Positions 17,232-25,997 of a stretch of DNA of 34,402 nt are shown one piece after another. Made by a program: the position numbers and the translations under genes. The stretch is taken from contig JAKARO010000021.1 of NCBI GenBank assembly GCA_021821885.1, forward strand, positions 1 through 34,402, given 5' to 3'. This DNA comes from Pseudomonadota bacterium. Its GTDB lineage: Bacteria; Pseudomonadota; Gammaproteobacteria; Acidithiobacillales; Acidithiobacillaceae. Numbering within the stretch: the first letter of the stretch is position 1; every line of letters begins with the position of its first letter. The notes beneath the pieces are model-generated. The model saw nothing but the letters and a program-made list of their open reading frames with translations, had not been told where the DNA came from and did not search any database.

Positions 17232-17914
17232 CCAGGCTCTCCGTCTCCGGTTCTGCGTCCGGCCAGGATATCGCACTGGCGCCGCTGCATCTGCAGTCTG
17301 GCCTCCAGATCTTTCTGCTGGAGGGAAGAATCCTCCGCTTCCGCTCCGCGTCCGGTCCAGATAGGGTCTCCCCAAACAATTATGCCCCGGGTTCCTGGCC
17401 AGGGAAGCAGAAAGCGGTCCCAGCTGGAAAACTCCCAGGCATGACGGGCCGAGAAGCACACGGGGACAATAGGCAGGCCCGTCCATTTCGCCAGTTCCAG
17501 CACGCCTTCCTGAAGACTTTCCCGGGGCCCGCGGGGGCCATCAGGCGTGATCGCCAGATCATAACCTTCCCGCGCAGCCCGTAGCATGCCCCTGGCTCCC
17601 TTCACGGCCCCGCGGCGGCTAGACCCCCGTACCGCCTCATATCCCCAGTAGGACATGGCCATAGCCACCAGTTCTCCATCCCGGTGCTCGCTGATCAGAA
17701 TTTTAACCCGTTTACCCCCAATACGGTGATAGGCGTGGGGAACCATCGCCAGCCGCCCATGCCAGAAGACCAGAAGAAATGGCTGCCCCGCAGCAACCAG
17801 ATCCCGTATGGGGCCACTATTCAGTTCCTCCCAGCGGACACTTGCGGCGATTCCACGGAGAATCAGGGCAGCGAGTCCCGCCGCCCAGCGCAGGGCACGC
17901 CCTTCCAGGTGCAC
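17228..17914 (-). CDS. DUF374 lysophospholipid acyltransferase-like protein
   Basis: 228 residues. The DUF374 signature is clear: LLVFWHGRLAMVPHAY, ILISEHRDGELVA, YEAVRGSSRRGAVKGARGM, LAITPDGPRGPRESLQEGVLELAKWTGLPIVPV. The family belongs to the LPLAT superfamily and often sits beside lpxK or kdtA; the acyl acceptor is unknown, and a role in lipid A maturation is inference. The N-terminus has a short hydrophobic stretch that could hold it at the inner membrane. It starts with GTG 17912-17914, three bases after the exbD stop. Confidence 0.88.
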   Translation of the reverse strand: MHLEGRALRWAAGLAALILRGIAASVRWEELNSGPIRDLVAAGQPFLLVFWHGRLAMVPHAYHRIGGKRVKILISEHRDGELVAMAMSYWGYEAVRGSSRRGAVKGARGMLRAAREGYDLAITPDGPRGPRESLQEGVLELAKWTGLPIVPVCFSARHAWEFSSWDRFLLPWPGTRGIIVWGDPIWTGRGAEAEDSSLQQKDLEARLQMQRRQCDILAGRRTGDGEPG

Positions 17915-17917
17915 CAG

Positions 17918-18337
17918 TCAATGTCCCCCTGCAGCGGGTCCGGAAAGAGTGGCGAAGCTGATACGGGTCAGCCCAGCTTCCTGGGCGGCATCCAGTACAT
18001 CAATCACATACTGCTGGGTGGCATTCCTGTCGGCGCGCAGCACGATGACCCGCTTAGGATCCCTGCCCGCAAGCAGCTTGAGCTGCCGCGCAAGCTGCCC
18101 CATGGAAACGTTCCTGTGGCCAATAGAAACCTGTCCCGAAGCACTCAGATCAATAACGATTGGCGTCTTCGGCTCGCCGGCCGCCGCCTGCTGGGCGTGC
18201 GGCAGCTGCATGGAAAGGTGGGATCTCTGGACAAAACTGGTCGTAACCATAAAAAAGAGGAGCATGACCAGAACGATATCGACCATGGAAATGACATTGA
18301 TTTCCGGCTCTTCGGGAATACGGCGGCGAAAGTTCAC
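17918..18337 (-). CDS. exbD: ExbD/TolR-family energy-transducing protein
   Basis: 139 residues with the ExbD/TolR layout: short cytoplasmic basic N-terminus, one membrane helix INVISMVDIVLVMLLFFMV carrying the essential proton-binding aspartate (Asp20), then a periplasmic domain ending VLDAAQEAGLTRISFAT. With the MotA/TolQ/ExbB partner encoded immediately upstream it should couple proton-motive force to an outer-membrane process. No tonB is adjacent, so the client is unknown; similar exbBD pairs precede msbA-lpxK in several proteobacteria. GTG start, GTGA overlap with exbB. Confidence 0.94.
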   Translation of the reverse strand: MNFRRRIPEEPEINVISMVDIVLVMLLFFMVTTSFVQRSHLSMQLPHAQQAAAGEPKTPIVIDLSASGQVSIGHRNVSMGQLARQLKLLAGRDPKRVIVLRADRNATQQYVIDVLDAAQEAGLTRISFATLSGPAAGGH

Positions 18338-18951
18338 GTTTTTTCCCCGGCCAGCAGATTCACGAGCTTGAGTGCGTCCCTCTCGGTTGCCAGCACCAGG
18401 ATCTCCACCCGACCCCGGAAATACCGGTAGAAAAGGAGGCTGGGAATGGCAACGATGAGACCCGCCGCAGTTGTAATGAGTGCTTCAGCAATACCCCCGG
18501 CCAGAGCCTTGGGGTCTCCCATGCCAACGGTACCAATGGCAGCAAAGGCATGCATGATGCCGAACACCGTTCCGAGCAGGCCCAAAAGGGGAGAAACCCC
18601 GGCAATGCTTCCAAGAAAATTGAGATAGCGGTCAAGATGGGCCATTTCGTGCCGCCCGGCCTCTTCCACCATTTCCCGGATCACTTCCCTGGGCTGGCCA
18701 GCCAGCTGCAGCGCCGCCAGAAGGATCCGGGCCAGTGGGGTATCATTCTCATAAAGCATTTTCACGGCCTGCTGAAGCCTGCCTGACTCCACCAGTTCTC
18801 CGGTCTGGTCCACCAGCCCTCTGGGTACAATCCTGGCCCTGCGCAAAACCCACAGCCGGTTCCCCGCAATTGCCAGGGCGAGAATGGCCGCAACCACTAT
18901 AATGGGCAGGACAAATCCTCCCAGACTGAAAAGCTCCAACAGATCGTGCAC
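18334..18951 (-). CDS. exbB: ExbB/TolQ/MotA-family proton channel protein
   Basis: 205 residues from GTG 18949-18951, chosen because GGGGGA lies six bases upstream and the protein then begins directly with the first membrane helix (GGFVLPIIVVAAILALAI). The MotA/TolQ/ExbB signature follows: FLGSIAGVSPLLGLLGTVFGIMHAFA and ALAGGIAEALITTAAGLIVAIPSLLFY, giving three membrane helices in all. It forms the inner-membrane motor complex with ExbD. It is the first gene of the eight-gene envelope operon, behind an extended -10 promoter. Confidence 0.94.
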   Translation of the reverse strand: MHDLLELFSLGGFVLPIIVVAAILALAIAGNRLWVLRRARIVPRGLVDQTGELVESGRLQQAVKMLYENDTPLARILLAALQLAGQPREVIREMVEEAGRHEMAHLDRYLNFLGSIAGVSPLLGLLGTVFGIMHAFAAIGTVGMGDPKALAGGIAEALITTAAGLIVAIPSLLFYRYFRGRVEILVLATERDALKLVNLLAGEKT

Positions 18952-18983
18952 GCCATGTCCCCCCGTGTAGGCCCTGGAGCAGG

Positions 18984-18992
18984 AATATAGCA
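18984..18992 (-). promoter_or_regulatory. Candidate extended -10 promoter of the exbB-ppa operon
   Basis: On the minus strand TGC followed directly by TATATT gives an extended -10 (TGnTATATT) about 33 bases upstream of the exbB GTG. No good -35 accompanies it, as is usual for extended -10 promoters. It lies in the 184-base divergent gap shared with the DUF2062 gene. Confidence 0.42.
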
Positions 18993-19077
18993 CAAAGCCC
19001 GTGTGCAGGGGTCCCGGTCCCCGGAATGGATGCGGACGGTGCGGGGTGTGCCAAATTCCCCGGCGCTGCCGCAGAAG

Positions 19078-19107
19078 TTGGAGCCCACATCCCGAACCCG
19101 TTACACT
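19078..19107 (+). promoter_or_regulatory. Candidate promoter for the DUF2062 gene
   Basis: TTGGAG (19078-19083) and TACACT (19102-19107) are 18 bases apart, with 3/6 and 4/6 consensus matches. The predicted transcription start near 19114 would precede the proposed TTG start codon at 19136. Confidence 0.33.
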
Positions 19108-19135
19108 AGGCCAAGGCACCCCTACTGGAAACACA

Positions 19136-19690
19136 TTGCAGCGCCCAGCCTTTTTACACCTGCCCAAACGGGAAGACATCCTCCGCAGACGTCCTTTAGG
19201 ACGGTTTACCCATTATCTTGCGCGCAACGCCTACTGGCACATGCACCGCCGGAATGTTGCCAGAGGGGCTGCCATCGGGATCTTTATCGGTTCGCTGCCC
19301 TATTTTGGACATGTCGCCACGATCCTGGTCCTCTGTCTCTGGAGAAAAGCCTACATCCCGCTTGCCATCATCATGCCCTTTCTGGTAACCGGCCCTCTTA
19401 CCATCGTCCCCTTTTTCTATGCCTCCTACCAGCTTGGTTTCTGGCTGCTGGAGCGATTTTCCCTGGCTCCCGCCATCACCATCCATTACGCCGACATCCA
19501 TCGTCTTTTTCTGGGAAAAATAACCGTGGGCGCCATGGGCGACAGGCTCTGGCACGCATACTGGGTGACCTGGATAGGAAGCACCATTATGGGTGCTGTT
19601 CTGTCCGGCTCCGCCTACCTCGCCATCCTTCTGGGATGGAGACTCTGGATCCGTTTCCGCCTTTCCCGACGCCGGCAGGCCCGTTACTAG
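19136..19690 (+). CDS. DUF2062 integral membrane protein
   Basis: About 184 residues from TTG 19136 (GGAA upstream). The start is uncertain: the frame is open from 19001, but the predicted promoter lies within that part. The DUF2062 pattern is clear: a basic N-terminus with MHRRNVARGAAIGIFIGSLPYFGHV, then hydrophobic segments (VATILVLCLW, PLAIIMPFLVTGPLTIVPFFYASYQLG) and a C-terminal helix (SAYLAILLGWRLWIRF), giving about four membrane passes. Function is unknown. It converges on lolD and the two stops share the palindrome CTAG. Confidence 0.85.
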   Translation: MQRPAFLHLPKREDILRRRPLGRFTHYLARNAYWHMHRRNVARGAAIGIFIGSLPYFGHVATILVLCLWRKAYIPLAIIMPFLVTGPLTIVPFFYASYQLGFWLLERFSLAPAITIHYADIHRLFLGKITVGAMGDRLWHAYWVTWIGSTIMGAVLSGSAYLAILLGWRLWIRFRLSRRRQARY

Positions 19691-20382
19691 GCACCCAGGA
19701 TTTCTTCCTGCAGGGTCCCGTCGCGCAGATGCAGTACCCTGGCCATACGGGCCGCCAGTGCCGGCTCATGGGTTACGACCACCATCGCCGTACCCAGCTC
19801 CTCGTTCAGTTCCAGCATAAGTGCGTGGACCCGTTCCGCAGCAGCACTGTCCAGATTTCCGGTAGGTTCGTCCGCCAGAAGCAGGGCCGGCCGGGTGACC
19901 AGGGCACGGGCAAGGGCCACCCGCTGGCGTTCTCCCCCGGAAAGCATGCCAGGCTTGTGGTGCAGCCGCTTTCCCAGACCTACACGTTCCAGAAGTTCGA
20001 TGGCCCATGGTTCTGCCAGGCTCCGGCGCATGCGGCGGATGAGCAGGGGGAGAAGCACGTTTTCGAGGGCCGTAAATTCTGGCAGAAGCCGGTGGAGCTG
20101 ATAGACAAAACCGATGCTGGCATTACGCAGCTGGCTGCGGGCAGCCTCGGACAGGGCATACAGGTCCTGCCCAAGAACCCGGACCGTCCCCCCCTCCGGA
20201 CGTTCGAGTCCACCCAGAAGGTGCAGAAGGGTACTTTTACCCTGGCCAGATGCCCCCACAATACCCACGCGCTCTCCACGCGCGACTTCCAGGCAGATGC
20301 CACGGAGTACCACCAGCCGCTCCGGACCAAAAGCATAACCATGGCGCAGCTGTTCTACCTGCAGGACAGGACCCTCACTCAT
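19687..20382 (-). CDS. lolD: Lipoprotein-releasing ABC transporter ATPase LolD
   Basis: 231 residues from ATG 20380-20382, overlapping the end of lolC by eight bases. ABC landmarks: Walker A GASGQGKST (43-51), Q-loop VYQLHRLLPEFTALENV (the LolD-typical HRLLPEFTALENV), signature LSGGERQRVALARAL, Walker B LLLADEPTGNLD and the H-loop VVVTHEP. It powers extraction of outer-membrane lipoproteins from the inner membrane together with the adjacent permease. The frame is open upstream to 20442 but that part belongs to lolC. Confidence 0.96.
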   Translation of the reverse strand: MSEGPVLQVEQLRHGYAFGPERLVVLRGICLEVARGERVGIVGASGQGKSTLLHLLGGLERPEGGTVRVLGQDLYALSEAARSQLRNASIGFVYQLHRLLPEFTALENVLLPLLIRRMRRSLAEPWAIELLERVGLGKRLHHKPGMLSGGERQRVALARALVTRPALLLADEPTGNLDSAAAERVHALMLELNEELGTAMVVVTHEPALAARMARVLHLRDGTLQEEILGA

Positions 20383-21619
20383 ACCGCAGGGCCTCGGCCG
20401 GATCCACCCGCGATGCCCGCCAGGAGGGATAAAGGGTTGCAAGCCAGCCCATCAGCAGGGATGCCACGGCCACATGGACCACATCCCAGGGGTCCAGCTT
20501 TGAAGGGAGCTGGCTGATGGAATATACCTGCGGGGAGAGAAACTGTACGTGGAACAGGTTCTCGATGAAGGGAACCAGTGTGGGGATATTGAGCGCGAGC
20601 AGGACCCCCCCCAGTACCCCCAGCATCGTCCCAACCACCCCAATCACGATCCCCTGCACCATAAAAATGAGCATGATGCTGCGTGGCCGCACCCCAAGGG
20701 TACGGAGGATGGCGATATCCGGTTCCTTGTCTGTCACCACCATCACCAGAGTAGAGACAATATTGAAGGCAGCAACGGCAACAATCAGGGAAAGGATCAC
20801 AAACATCACCAGCTTCTCCATACCCAGGGCCTTGAAAAAATTCTCGTGTGTCTGGGTCCAGTCACGGACGTAAAAAGACGGGCCCAGCCGTTTCTGAAGG
20901 TGGGCAGCAAAAAGGGGTGCCCGGAACGGATTCCGGATCTGCATGCGCAGTCCTGTCACGCCAGAACCCATTCCATACAGTGCCTGGGCATCCGGCAGCC
21001 CAATATAGGCCATTCCACTGTCGTAGGCATAAATGCCTACGGAAAAAATCCCGACCACCGTAAACTGGCGCAGGGTGGGCGTGACCCCCAGAGGCGTCAC
21101 TCCTCCCTGGGGAGAGACCAGGGTCACATGGTCTCCAATCCCCACTCCTAGCTGCCGTGCCAGTGCACGGCCCAGCACGATCCCCCAAGGATGGGATGCC
21201 AGCGACTGGAGGCTTCCGGCCTTCATATCCTGGCCCAGCTGGTTGACCCGGTGTTCCAGGGCAGGATCAATACCCTCCACGACAGCCCCACTGGCAAGAC
21301 CGCTGTGGGACAGCATGGCCTGGGCCTGTATATAGGGTGCCACACCCGTGACTTCCGGAACCCTGGACAGACGCCTTTCCGCAGACTGCCAGTCGGTGAC
21401 CGGGACACCATTGCCCTGAACGATGATATCGGAGGTGACGGCGAGGATCCGCGAACGCAGGGTGTGGTCAAACCCGTTCATCACCGCCATCACCGTAATC
21501 AGGGCGGCAACACCGATGACCATGCCAAAAATGGCCGTACCGGTAATGAAGGAAATGAAATGGTTCCGCCTCTTGGCACGGGTATAGCGCAGCCCTATCC
21601 AGAGCTCAAAAGCTTTCAC
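20375..21619 (-). CDS. lolC: Lipoprotein-releasing system permease LolC/LolE
   Basis: 414 residues with the MacB/FtsX-type topology: an N-terminal [20 protein letters not shown] segment and first membrane helix, a large periplasmic domain (about 50-265), then three helices ([60 protein letters not shown]) and the closing [17 protein letters not shown]. Only one permease gene is present; many organisms use one such protein (LolF type) as a homodimer, so LolC versus LolF cannot be decided. It starts with GTG and overlaps lysS by GTGA. Confidence 0.94.
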   Translation of the reverse strand: MKAFELWIGLRYTRAKRRNHFISFITGTAIFGMVIGVAALITVMAVMNGFDHTLRSRILAVTSDIIVQGNGVPVTDWQSAERRLSRVPEVTGVAPYIQAQAMLSHSGLASGAVVEGIDPALEHRVNQLGQDMKAGSLQSLASHPWGIVLGRALARQLGVGIGDHVTLVSPQGGVTPLGVTPTLRQFTVVGIFSVGIYAYDSGMAYIGLPDAQALYGMGSGVTGLRMQIRNPFRAPLFAAHLQKRLGPSFYVRDWTQTHENFFKALGMEKLVMFVILSLIVAVAAFNIVSTLVMVVTDKEPDIAILRTLGVRPRSIMLIFMVQGIVIGVVGTMLGVLGGVLLALNIPTLVPFIENLFHVQFLSPQVYSISQLPSKLDPWDVVHVAVASLLMGWLATLYPSWRASRVDPAEALRYE

Positions 21620-23103
21620 GGCTGTTCCGGTCTCAGATGGGGGAAAAGGATCACTTCACGGATACTGGGCTGGTCCGCGAGCAGCATGACCAGACGGTCA
21701 ATCCCAAGCCCCACGCCGGCCGTCGGTGGCATGCCATATTCCAGGGCCCGGATATAGTCCGAGTCAAAAAACATGGCTTCCTCATCGCCGGCTTCCTTGG
21801 CCAGAGCCTGCCTCTGGAAACGGAGCGCCTGGTCCTCGGGGTCGTTCAGCTCCGAAAAGCCGTTGGCCAGTTCCCGGCCGGCAATAAACAGTTCGAAACG
21901 GTCTGTAATCTCCGGATCAAGATCATTGCACCGCGCCAGGGGGCTTACTTCCGTAGGATACTCCGTGATAAAAGTCGGCTGCTGCAGCTGTCCCTCGACT
22001 GTTTTCTCAAAAATTTCAACCAGCCGTTTTCCCCATCCCCAGCTGGCATGCACCGGAAATCCCAGATCATGGAGCTTTTCTCCCAGAAGGGCAGGATCGC
22101 GCAGGTTGGCATCCCGGAGATCCGGATTGTGGCTGCGGACAGCCTCAGCCACGGATATGCGGGCAAATGGCCGGCCAAGATCCAGATCCCGTTCCTCATG
22201 GCGGACCTTCTCCGTTCTGAGGGTGGCGAGGGCCGCCGCACGGATCAGGGCCTCCGTCCGGTCCATGGCCTGGCGGTAATCGGCGTACGCTTCATACCAT
22301 TCCAGCATGGTAAATTCCGGGTTATGCCGCGTGGATATGCCCTCATTCCGGAAATTGCGGTTGATTTCAAAAACCTTTTCGAATCCGCCCACAACCAGCC
22401 GCTTAAGGTACAGTTCCGGGGCGATGCGCAGGTACAGGGTCATGTCCAGGGCGTGGTGATGGGTAACAAAGGGCCGTGCCGCTGCCCCACCCGGAATGGG
22501 CTGCATCATGGGTGTCTCCACCTCCAGAAAGCCCTGTTCGAGGAGCCCCTGGCGTATGGAAGCTATCGCCCCGGCCCGGATCTGGAACGTCCGTCTGGTC
22601 TCTTCCGTTACGATCAGGTCCACATAGCGCTGCCGGAAACGGATTTCCGGATCGTTCAGTCCATGCCACTTTTCCGGAAGGGGCCGCAGCGCTTTGGCGA
22701 GGAGATGCAGGCTGGATGCCCGAAGGGAAAGTTCTCCTGTTTTTGTCCGGAACAGGATACCCTCCACACCAATAATGTCTCCCAGATCCAGGTCGCGGAA
22801 CTGGCCGTAGAGCCCCTCTCCCAGATCGTCGCGGCCAAGGAAAATCTGGAGGCGGCCGCTGCCGTCCTGGAGATCGGCAAAACTCGCTTTCCCCATGATT
22901 CTCCGGCTCATCAGCCTTCCTCCCAGCCGGGCCAGAATGGGTTCCTGCTCCAGCGCGGCAGCATCCATATCGGCACACCGGCGCTGCAGGTCTCCTGCAA
23001 GGGCATCCTTCCGGAAACCGTTTGGATAGGCCTGGCCTTCCCGGCGCCACCGGGCCAACTTTTCCCAGCGCACCTGCATCTGATCGTTGCGTTCCTGTTC
23101 CAA
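21616..23103 (-). CDS. lysS: Lysyl-tRNA synthetase, class II
   Basis: Charges tRNA-Lys with lysine. 495 residues from TTG 23101-23103, chosen because GGAGGG lies just upstream and the protein then starts at the usual place; a GTG at 23124 is the alternative. An N-terminal OB-fold anticodon domain ([20 protein letters not shown]) precedes the class II core: motif 1 around [21 protein letters not shown], motif 2 [23 protein letters not shown], motif 3 [15 protein letters not shown]. It sits 69 bases after prfB, the common prfB-lysS pairing. Confidence 0.97.
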   Translation of the reverse strand: MEQERNDQMQVRWEKLARWRREGQAYPNGFRKDALAGDLQRRCADMDAAALEQEPILARLGGRLMSRRIMGKASFADLQDGSGRLQIFLGRDDLGEGLYGQFRDLDLGDIIGVEGILFRTKTGELSLRASSLHLLAKALRPLPEKWHGLNDPEIRFRQRYVDLIVTEETRRTFQIRAGAIASIRQGLLEQGFLEVETPMMQPIPGGAAARPFVTHHHALDMTLYLRIAPELYLKRLVVGGFEKVFEINRNFRNEGISTRHNPEFTMLEWYEAYADYRQAMDRTEALIRAAALATLRTEKVRHEERDLDLGRPFARISVAEAVRSHNPDLRDANLRDPALLGEKLHDLGFPVHASWGWGKRLVEIFEKTVEGQLQQPTFITEYPTEVSPLARCNDLDPEITDRFELFIAGRELANGFSELNDPEDQALRFQRQALAKEAGDEEAMFFDSDYIRALEYGMPPTAGVGLGIDRLVMLLADQPSIREVILFPHLRPEQP

Positions 23104-23172
23104 CCCGCCCTCCTCAGTCCACAATCACCGAACATGTCCCTGACGGTGCTGCCACCATATTTTTCCCTGCGC

Positions 23173-24271
23173 TCACAGTCCGGCCTTGAGTGCAGCCTCG
23201 ATGAACGGATCCAGGGCACCATTCAGCACCTTCTGGGTATCGCCCGCCTCCACTCCTGTCCGCAGATCCTTGATCCGCGACTGGTCCAGCACATACGAAC
23301 GGATCTGGTGCCCCCAGCCAATATCACTTTTGCTGTCTTCCATCAGCTGTTTTTCTGCCTGCCGTTTCTTCATCTCCAGCTCATACAGCTTGGAGCGCAG
23401 CATGCGCATGGCCTCCGCACGGTTTTTGTGCTGGGAACGGTCGGTCTGGCAGGCTACGACGATACCCGTGGGAACGTGGGTAATCCGCACCGCCGAATCG
23501 GTCTTGTTGACATGCTGGCCTCCCGCACCGCTCGACCGGTAGGTATCCACCTTCAGATCGGCCGGATTGATCTCGACCTCAAAGCTGTCGTCAATTTCAG
23601 GATAGACAAAAACGCTCGCAAAACTCGTGTGCCGCCGGTTCCCTGAATCAAAGGGAGATTTCCGTACCAGACGGTGTACGCCCGTCTCCGTGCGCAGCCA
23701 GCCGAAAGCATGATCCCCCCGGACATGGATGCTGGCCGACTTGATACCAGCCACTTCCCCCTCGGACACCTCCACCAGCTCGGTTGCAAAACCATGGGCC
23801 TCACACCAGTGCAGATACATACGCAGCAGCATTTCTGCCCAGTCCTGGGCTTCGGTTCCACCAGCACCGGCCTGGATATCCACAAAGGCGTCGGCTCCGT
23901 CCTGCGGGCCAGAAAACATCCGCTGGAATTCCATCTTCTCGACCGTCCTGCGGGCATCTGCAAGGTCGTTCTCCACTGCGGCCAGCAACTCGCTGTCCCC
24001 TTCCGCGAGGGCAAGCTCCAGCAGATCCCGGATATCCCCCAGGATTCTGGACAGGTGCTGCAGGGGAAACACTACAGCCTCCAGCTGCACCTTTTCCCGG
24101 CCCAGGGCCTGGGCCCCTTCCGGATTTTCCCAGAGGGAGGGATCCTCGCTTTCGCGCTGAACCTCTTCCAGACGGATCTCCTTGCCTACCAGGTCAAAGA
24201 TACCCCCTGAGGCCTTCCGTGCGGGCCTCAAGATCGGTGACCAGATCCCGGATTTCACTGATTTCTGCCAT
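23173..24271 (-). CDS. prfB: Peptide chain release factor 2 with programmed +1 frameshift
   Basis: RF2 ends translation at UGA and UAA. The gene is split over two frames. The first 25 codons start at ATG 24269-24271 (AGGAGGAG upstream) and end RTEGLRGYL at an in-frame TGA (24194-24196); the ribosome must shift +1 on CTT-TGA to continue as [12 protein letters not shown]. The product would be 365 residues, exactly the E. coli length. It carries the stop-codon reader SPF ([15 protein letters not shown]) and the catalytic GGQ ([17 protein letters not shown]). The start overlaps recJ by 17 bases. The frameshift allows RF2 to limit its own synthesis. Confidence 0.97.
24193..24208 (-). promoter_or_regulatory. 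RF2 programmed frameshift signal
   Basis: The minus strand reads AGGGGGTATCTTTGAC: an internal Shine-Dalgarno-like AGGGGG, a three-base spacer, the slippery CUU, and UGA followed by C (a poor termination context). As I recall the E. coli prfB signal, it is identical. The two frames join correctly across it. Confidence 0.96.
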
Positions 24272-25997
24272 GATGCTCCTCCTCTTTTCTGCCGCGCAGG
24301 GCCTGCAGCCGCAGCTGCAGGCGCTCCCTGCCACGGAAACGGTTAATTTCCGGAACGTAAAGGGCTTCCACATGGGTGCCGGAAACCGTTCCTGCCGCCC
24401 GGAACTGGATGCCATCCAGCCGTTTTCCACCGGGAGTTTCCAGTACATACCGGCAGTGTCCCCCCGACAGGGGATAATGCTCCCGGACACGAAAAATTCC
24501 CCGGAACAGCGGTTCCGGAAACCGGTTTCCCCATGGGCCGGCAGACTCAAGGAGCCGGACCAGAACCAGATCCAGGTCCCCGTCAGCGAGCTCCCCGTCG
24601 TACTCAACCCTGGCCTCCAGATCCCGGACATCCAGCCTTTCGCGCAGCACCTCCTCCCAGCACTGATGGAAACGCGGCAGGTCTTCTTCTTTCAGACGAA
24701 GCCCTGCCGCCATGGCATGACCGCCAAAACGGTCAAGAAGGCCAGGGTATCTGGTGGCCACATCCCCGAGGCTGTCCCGCAGGTGCAGCCCAAGGATGGA
24801 CCGTCCCGAACCCTGCAGATAGCCATCTTCCAGAGGGGCGAATACAAAAACCGGTCGGTGGTGGCGCTCCCGCAGCCGTCCGGCAACAATCCCGATGATA
24901 CCGGCGTGCCAGTGCGGCTGGTACACGCAAAGGCCGAAATTATGCGCGCATTCCTGGGCTGAGGCCAAGAGCTTCCCAGCCTCTTCGCCCATTTCCTCTT
25001 CCATGTCCCGACGCTGGCGGTTGAGGGCGTCCAGCTCTTCTGCCAGGGAGCGGGCCTGCTCCAGATCCGTTTCCAGAAGCAGTCGGATTCCTGTCCGCAT
25101 GTCTTCCAGCCGCCCTGCCGCATTGATGCGCGGGGCAATGGCAAAGGCCAGGCTGGCCGCGGTCACCGTCGCCGGATCCAGACCGGCGAGTTCCATCAGC
25201 ACCTGCAGACCGGTCCGCCCCCTTCCCCTACGGAGCCGTTCCAGTCCCTGCCTTACGAGAATCCGGTTGTTCCATTCCATGGGTACCACATCGGCCACCG
25301 TACCCAGTGCCACCAGGTCCCAGAGCGTGCCGAGATGGGGAGGAGTGGCGGCGGAAAACGCCCCGGACTCCAGCAGCCGGGCACGTACAGCCGCTGCCAG
25401 ATAGAAGGCGACCCCCACCCCCGCAGTACTTTTCCACGGAAACGGACAGCCTGGCTGCTGGGGATTGACAATGGCGTGGGCGTCGGGAAGGGAATCTCCA
25501 GGCAAATGGTGATCGGTGACAATCACCTGAATTCCGCGCTCCCGCGCAAGCGCGATTCCCTCGGTACTGGAAATTCCATTATCGACCGTGACCAGCACTT
25601 CCGTTCCGGCCGGCAGGTGGTCTACGAGGGCAGAACTGAGACCATATCCCCACCGGAAACGGTCAGGGACCATATAGGCCAGGTTCCGGGCCCCACAGAG
25701 ACGCAGCGCTTCCACGAGCAGAGCCGTGGCGGTTGCACCATCACAGTCGTAGTCGCCCACGATCATGATTGCCCGCTGCTGCTGAACGGCGGTGGCAAGG
25801 AGTGCTGCGGCTTCTGCAAGTCCGCGCAGCCCCTGCGGTCCCTCTCCAGGACTGAGGCAGGAAGCTTCCAGGCGGAGCTCGGCCGCCCCGCCAATCCCCC
25901 GGCTGGCATAAAGACGGGCCAGGACCGGATGAAGTCCGGAAGTACAAAGCCGGGATTCTTCGGGCAGTGCCCGCACCCGTTCCTGCCACAGGCTCAT
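24255..25997 (-). CDS. recJ: Single-strand-specific 5'-3' exonuclease RecJ
   Basis: Degrades single-stranded DNA in recombination and mismatch repair. 580 residues from ATG 25995-25997, which overlaps the rpfE stop as ATGA; E. coli RecJ has 577. DHH-family motifs: [13 protein letters not shown] (81-93), [17 protein letters not shown] (Asp162-His163-His164), the DHHA1 part with [14 protein letters not shown], and GGHAMAAGL. The usual DFDADG motif is DYDCDG here, a conservative change with a cysteine between the metal-binding aspartates. Further upstream open frame to 26366 lies inside rpfE and is rejected. Confidence 0.96.
   Translation of the reverse strand: MSLWQERVRALPEESRLCTSGLHPVLARLYASRGIGGAAELRLEASCLSPGEGPQGLRGLAEAAALLATAVQQQRAIMIVGDYDCDGATATALLVEALRLCGARNLAYMVPDRFRWGYGLSSALVDHLPAGTEVLVTVDNGISSTEGIALARERGIQVIVTDHHLPGDSLPDAHAIVNPQQPGCPFPWKSTAGVGVAFYLAAAVRARLLESGAFSAATPPHLGTLWDLVALGTVADVVPMEWNNRILVRQGLERLRRGRGRTGLQVLMELAGLDPATVTAASLAFAIAPRINAAGRLEDMRTGIRLLLETDLEQARSLAEELDALNRQRRDMEEEMGEEAGKLLASAQECAHNFGLCVYQPHWHAGIIGIVAGRLRERHHRPVFVFAPLEDGYLQGSGRSILGLHLRDSLGDVATRYPGLLDRFGGHAMAAGLRLKEEDLPRFHQCWEEVLRERLDVRDLEARVEYDGELADGDLDLVLVRLLESAGPWGNRFPEPLFRGIFRVREHYPLSGGHCRYVLETPGGKRLDGIQFRAAGTVSGTHVEALYVPEINRFRGRERLQLRLQALRGRKEEEHHGRNQ

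Noticed and set aside
15828-17444. 538-codon plus-strand open frame
   Set aside because: Antisense to lpxK, the KdtA-like gene and DUF374; proline- and arginine-rich with no motif.
21637-23646. 669-codon plus-strand open frame
   Set aside because: It is antisense to lysS and prfB, both of which have complete family motifs, and its translation resembles no family. GC-rich coding DNA often keeps an antisense frame open.
24194-24196. prfB as a broken gene because of the in-frame TGA
   Set aside because: The stop is part of the complete programmed frameshift signal and both halves match RF2, so it is regulated rather than a pseudogene.
24272-24631. Extended frame leading into the first 25 codons of prfB
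   Set aside because: The part upstream of ATG 24271 lies inside recJ; RF2 homology begins exactly at that ATG, which has a strong Shine-Dalgarno.
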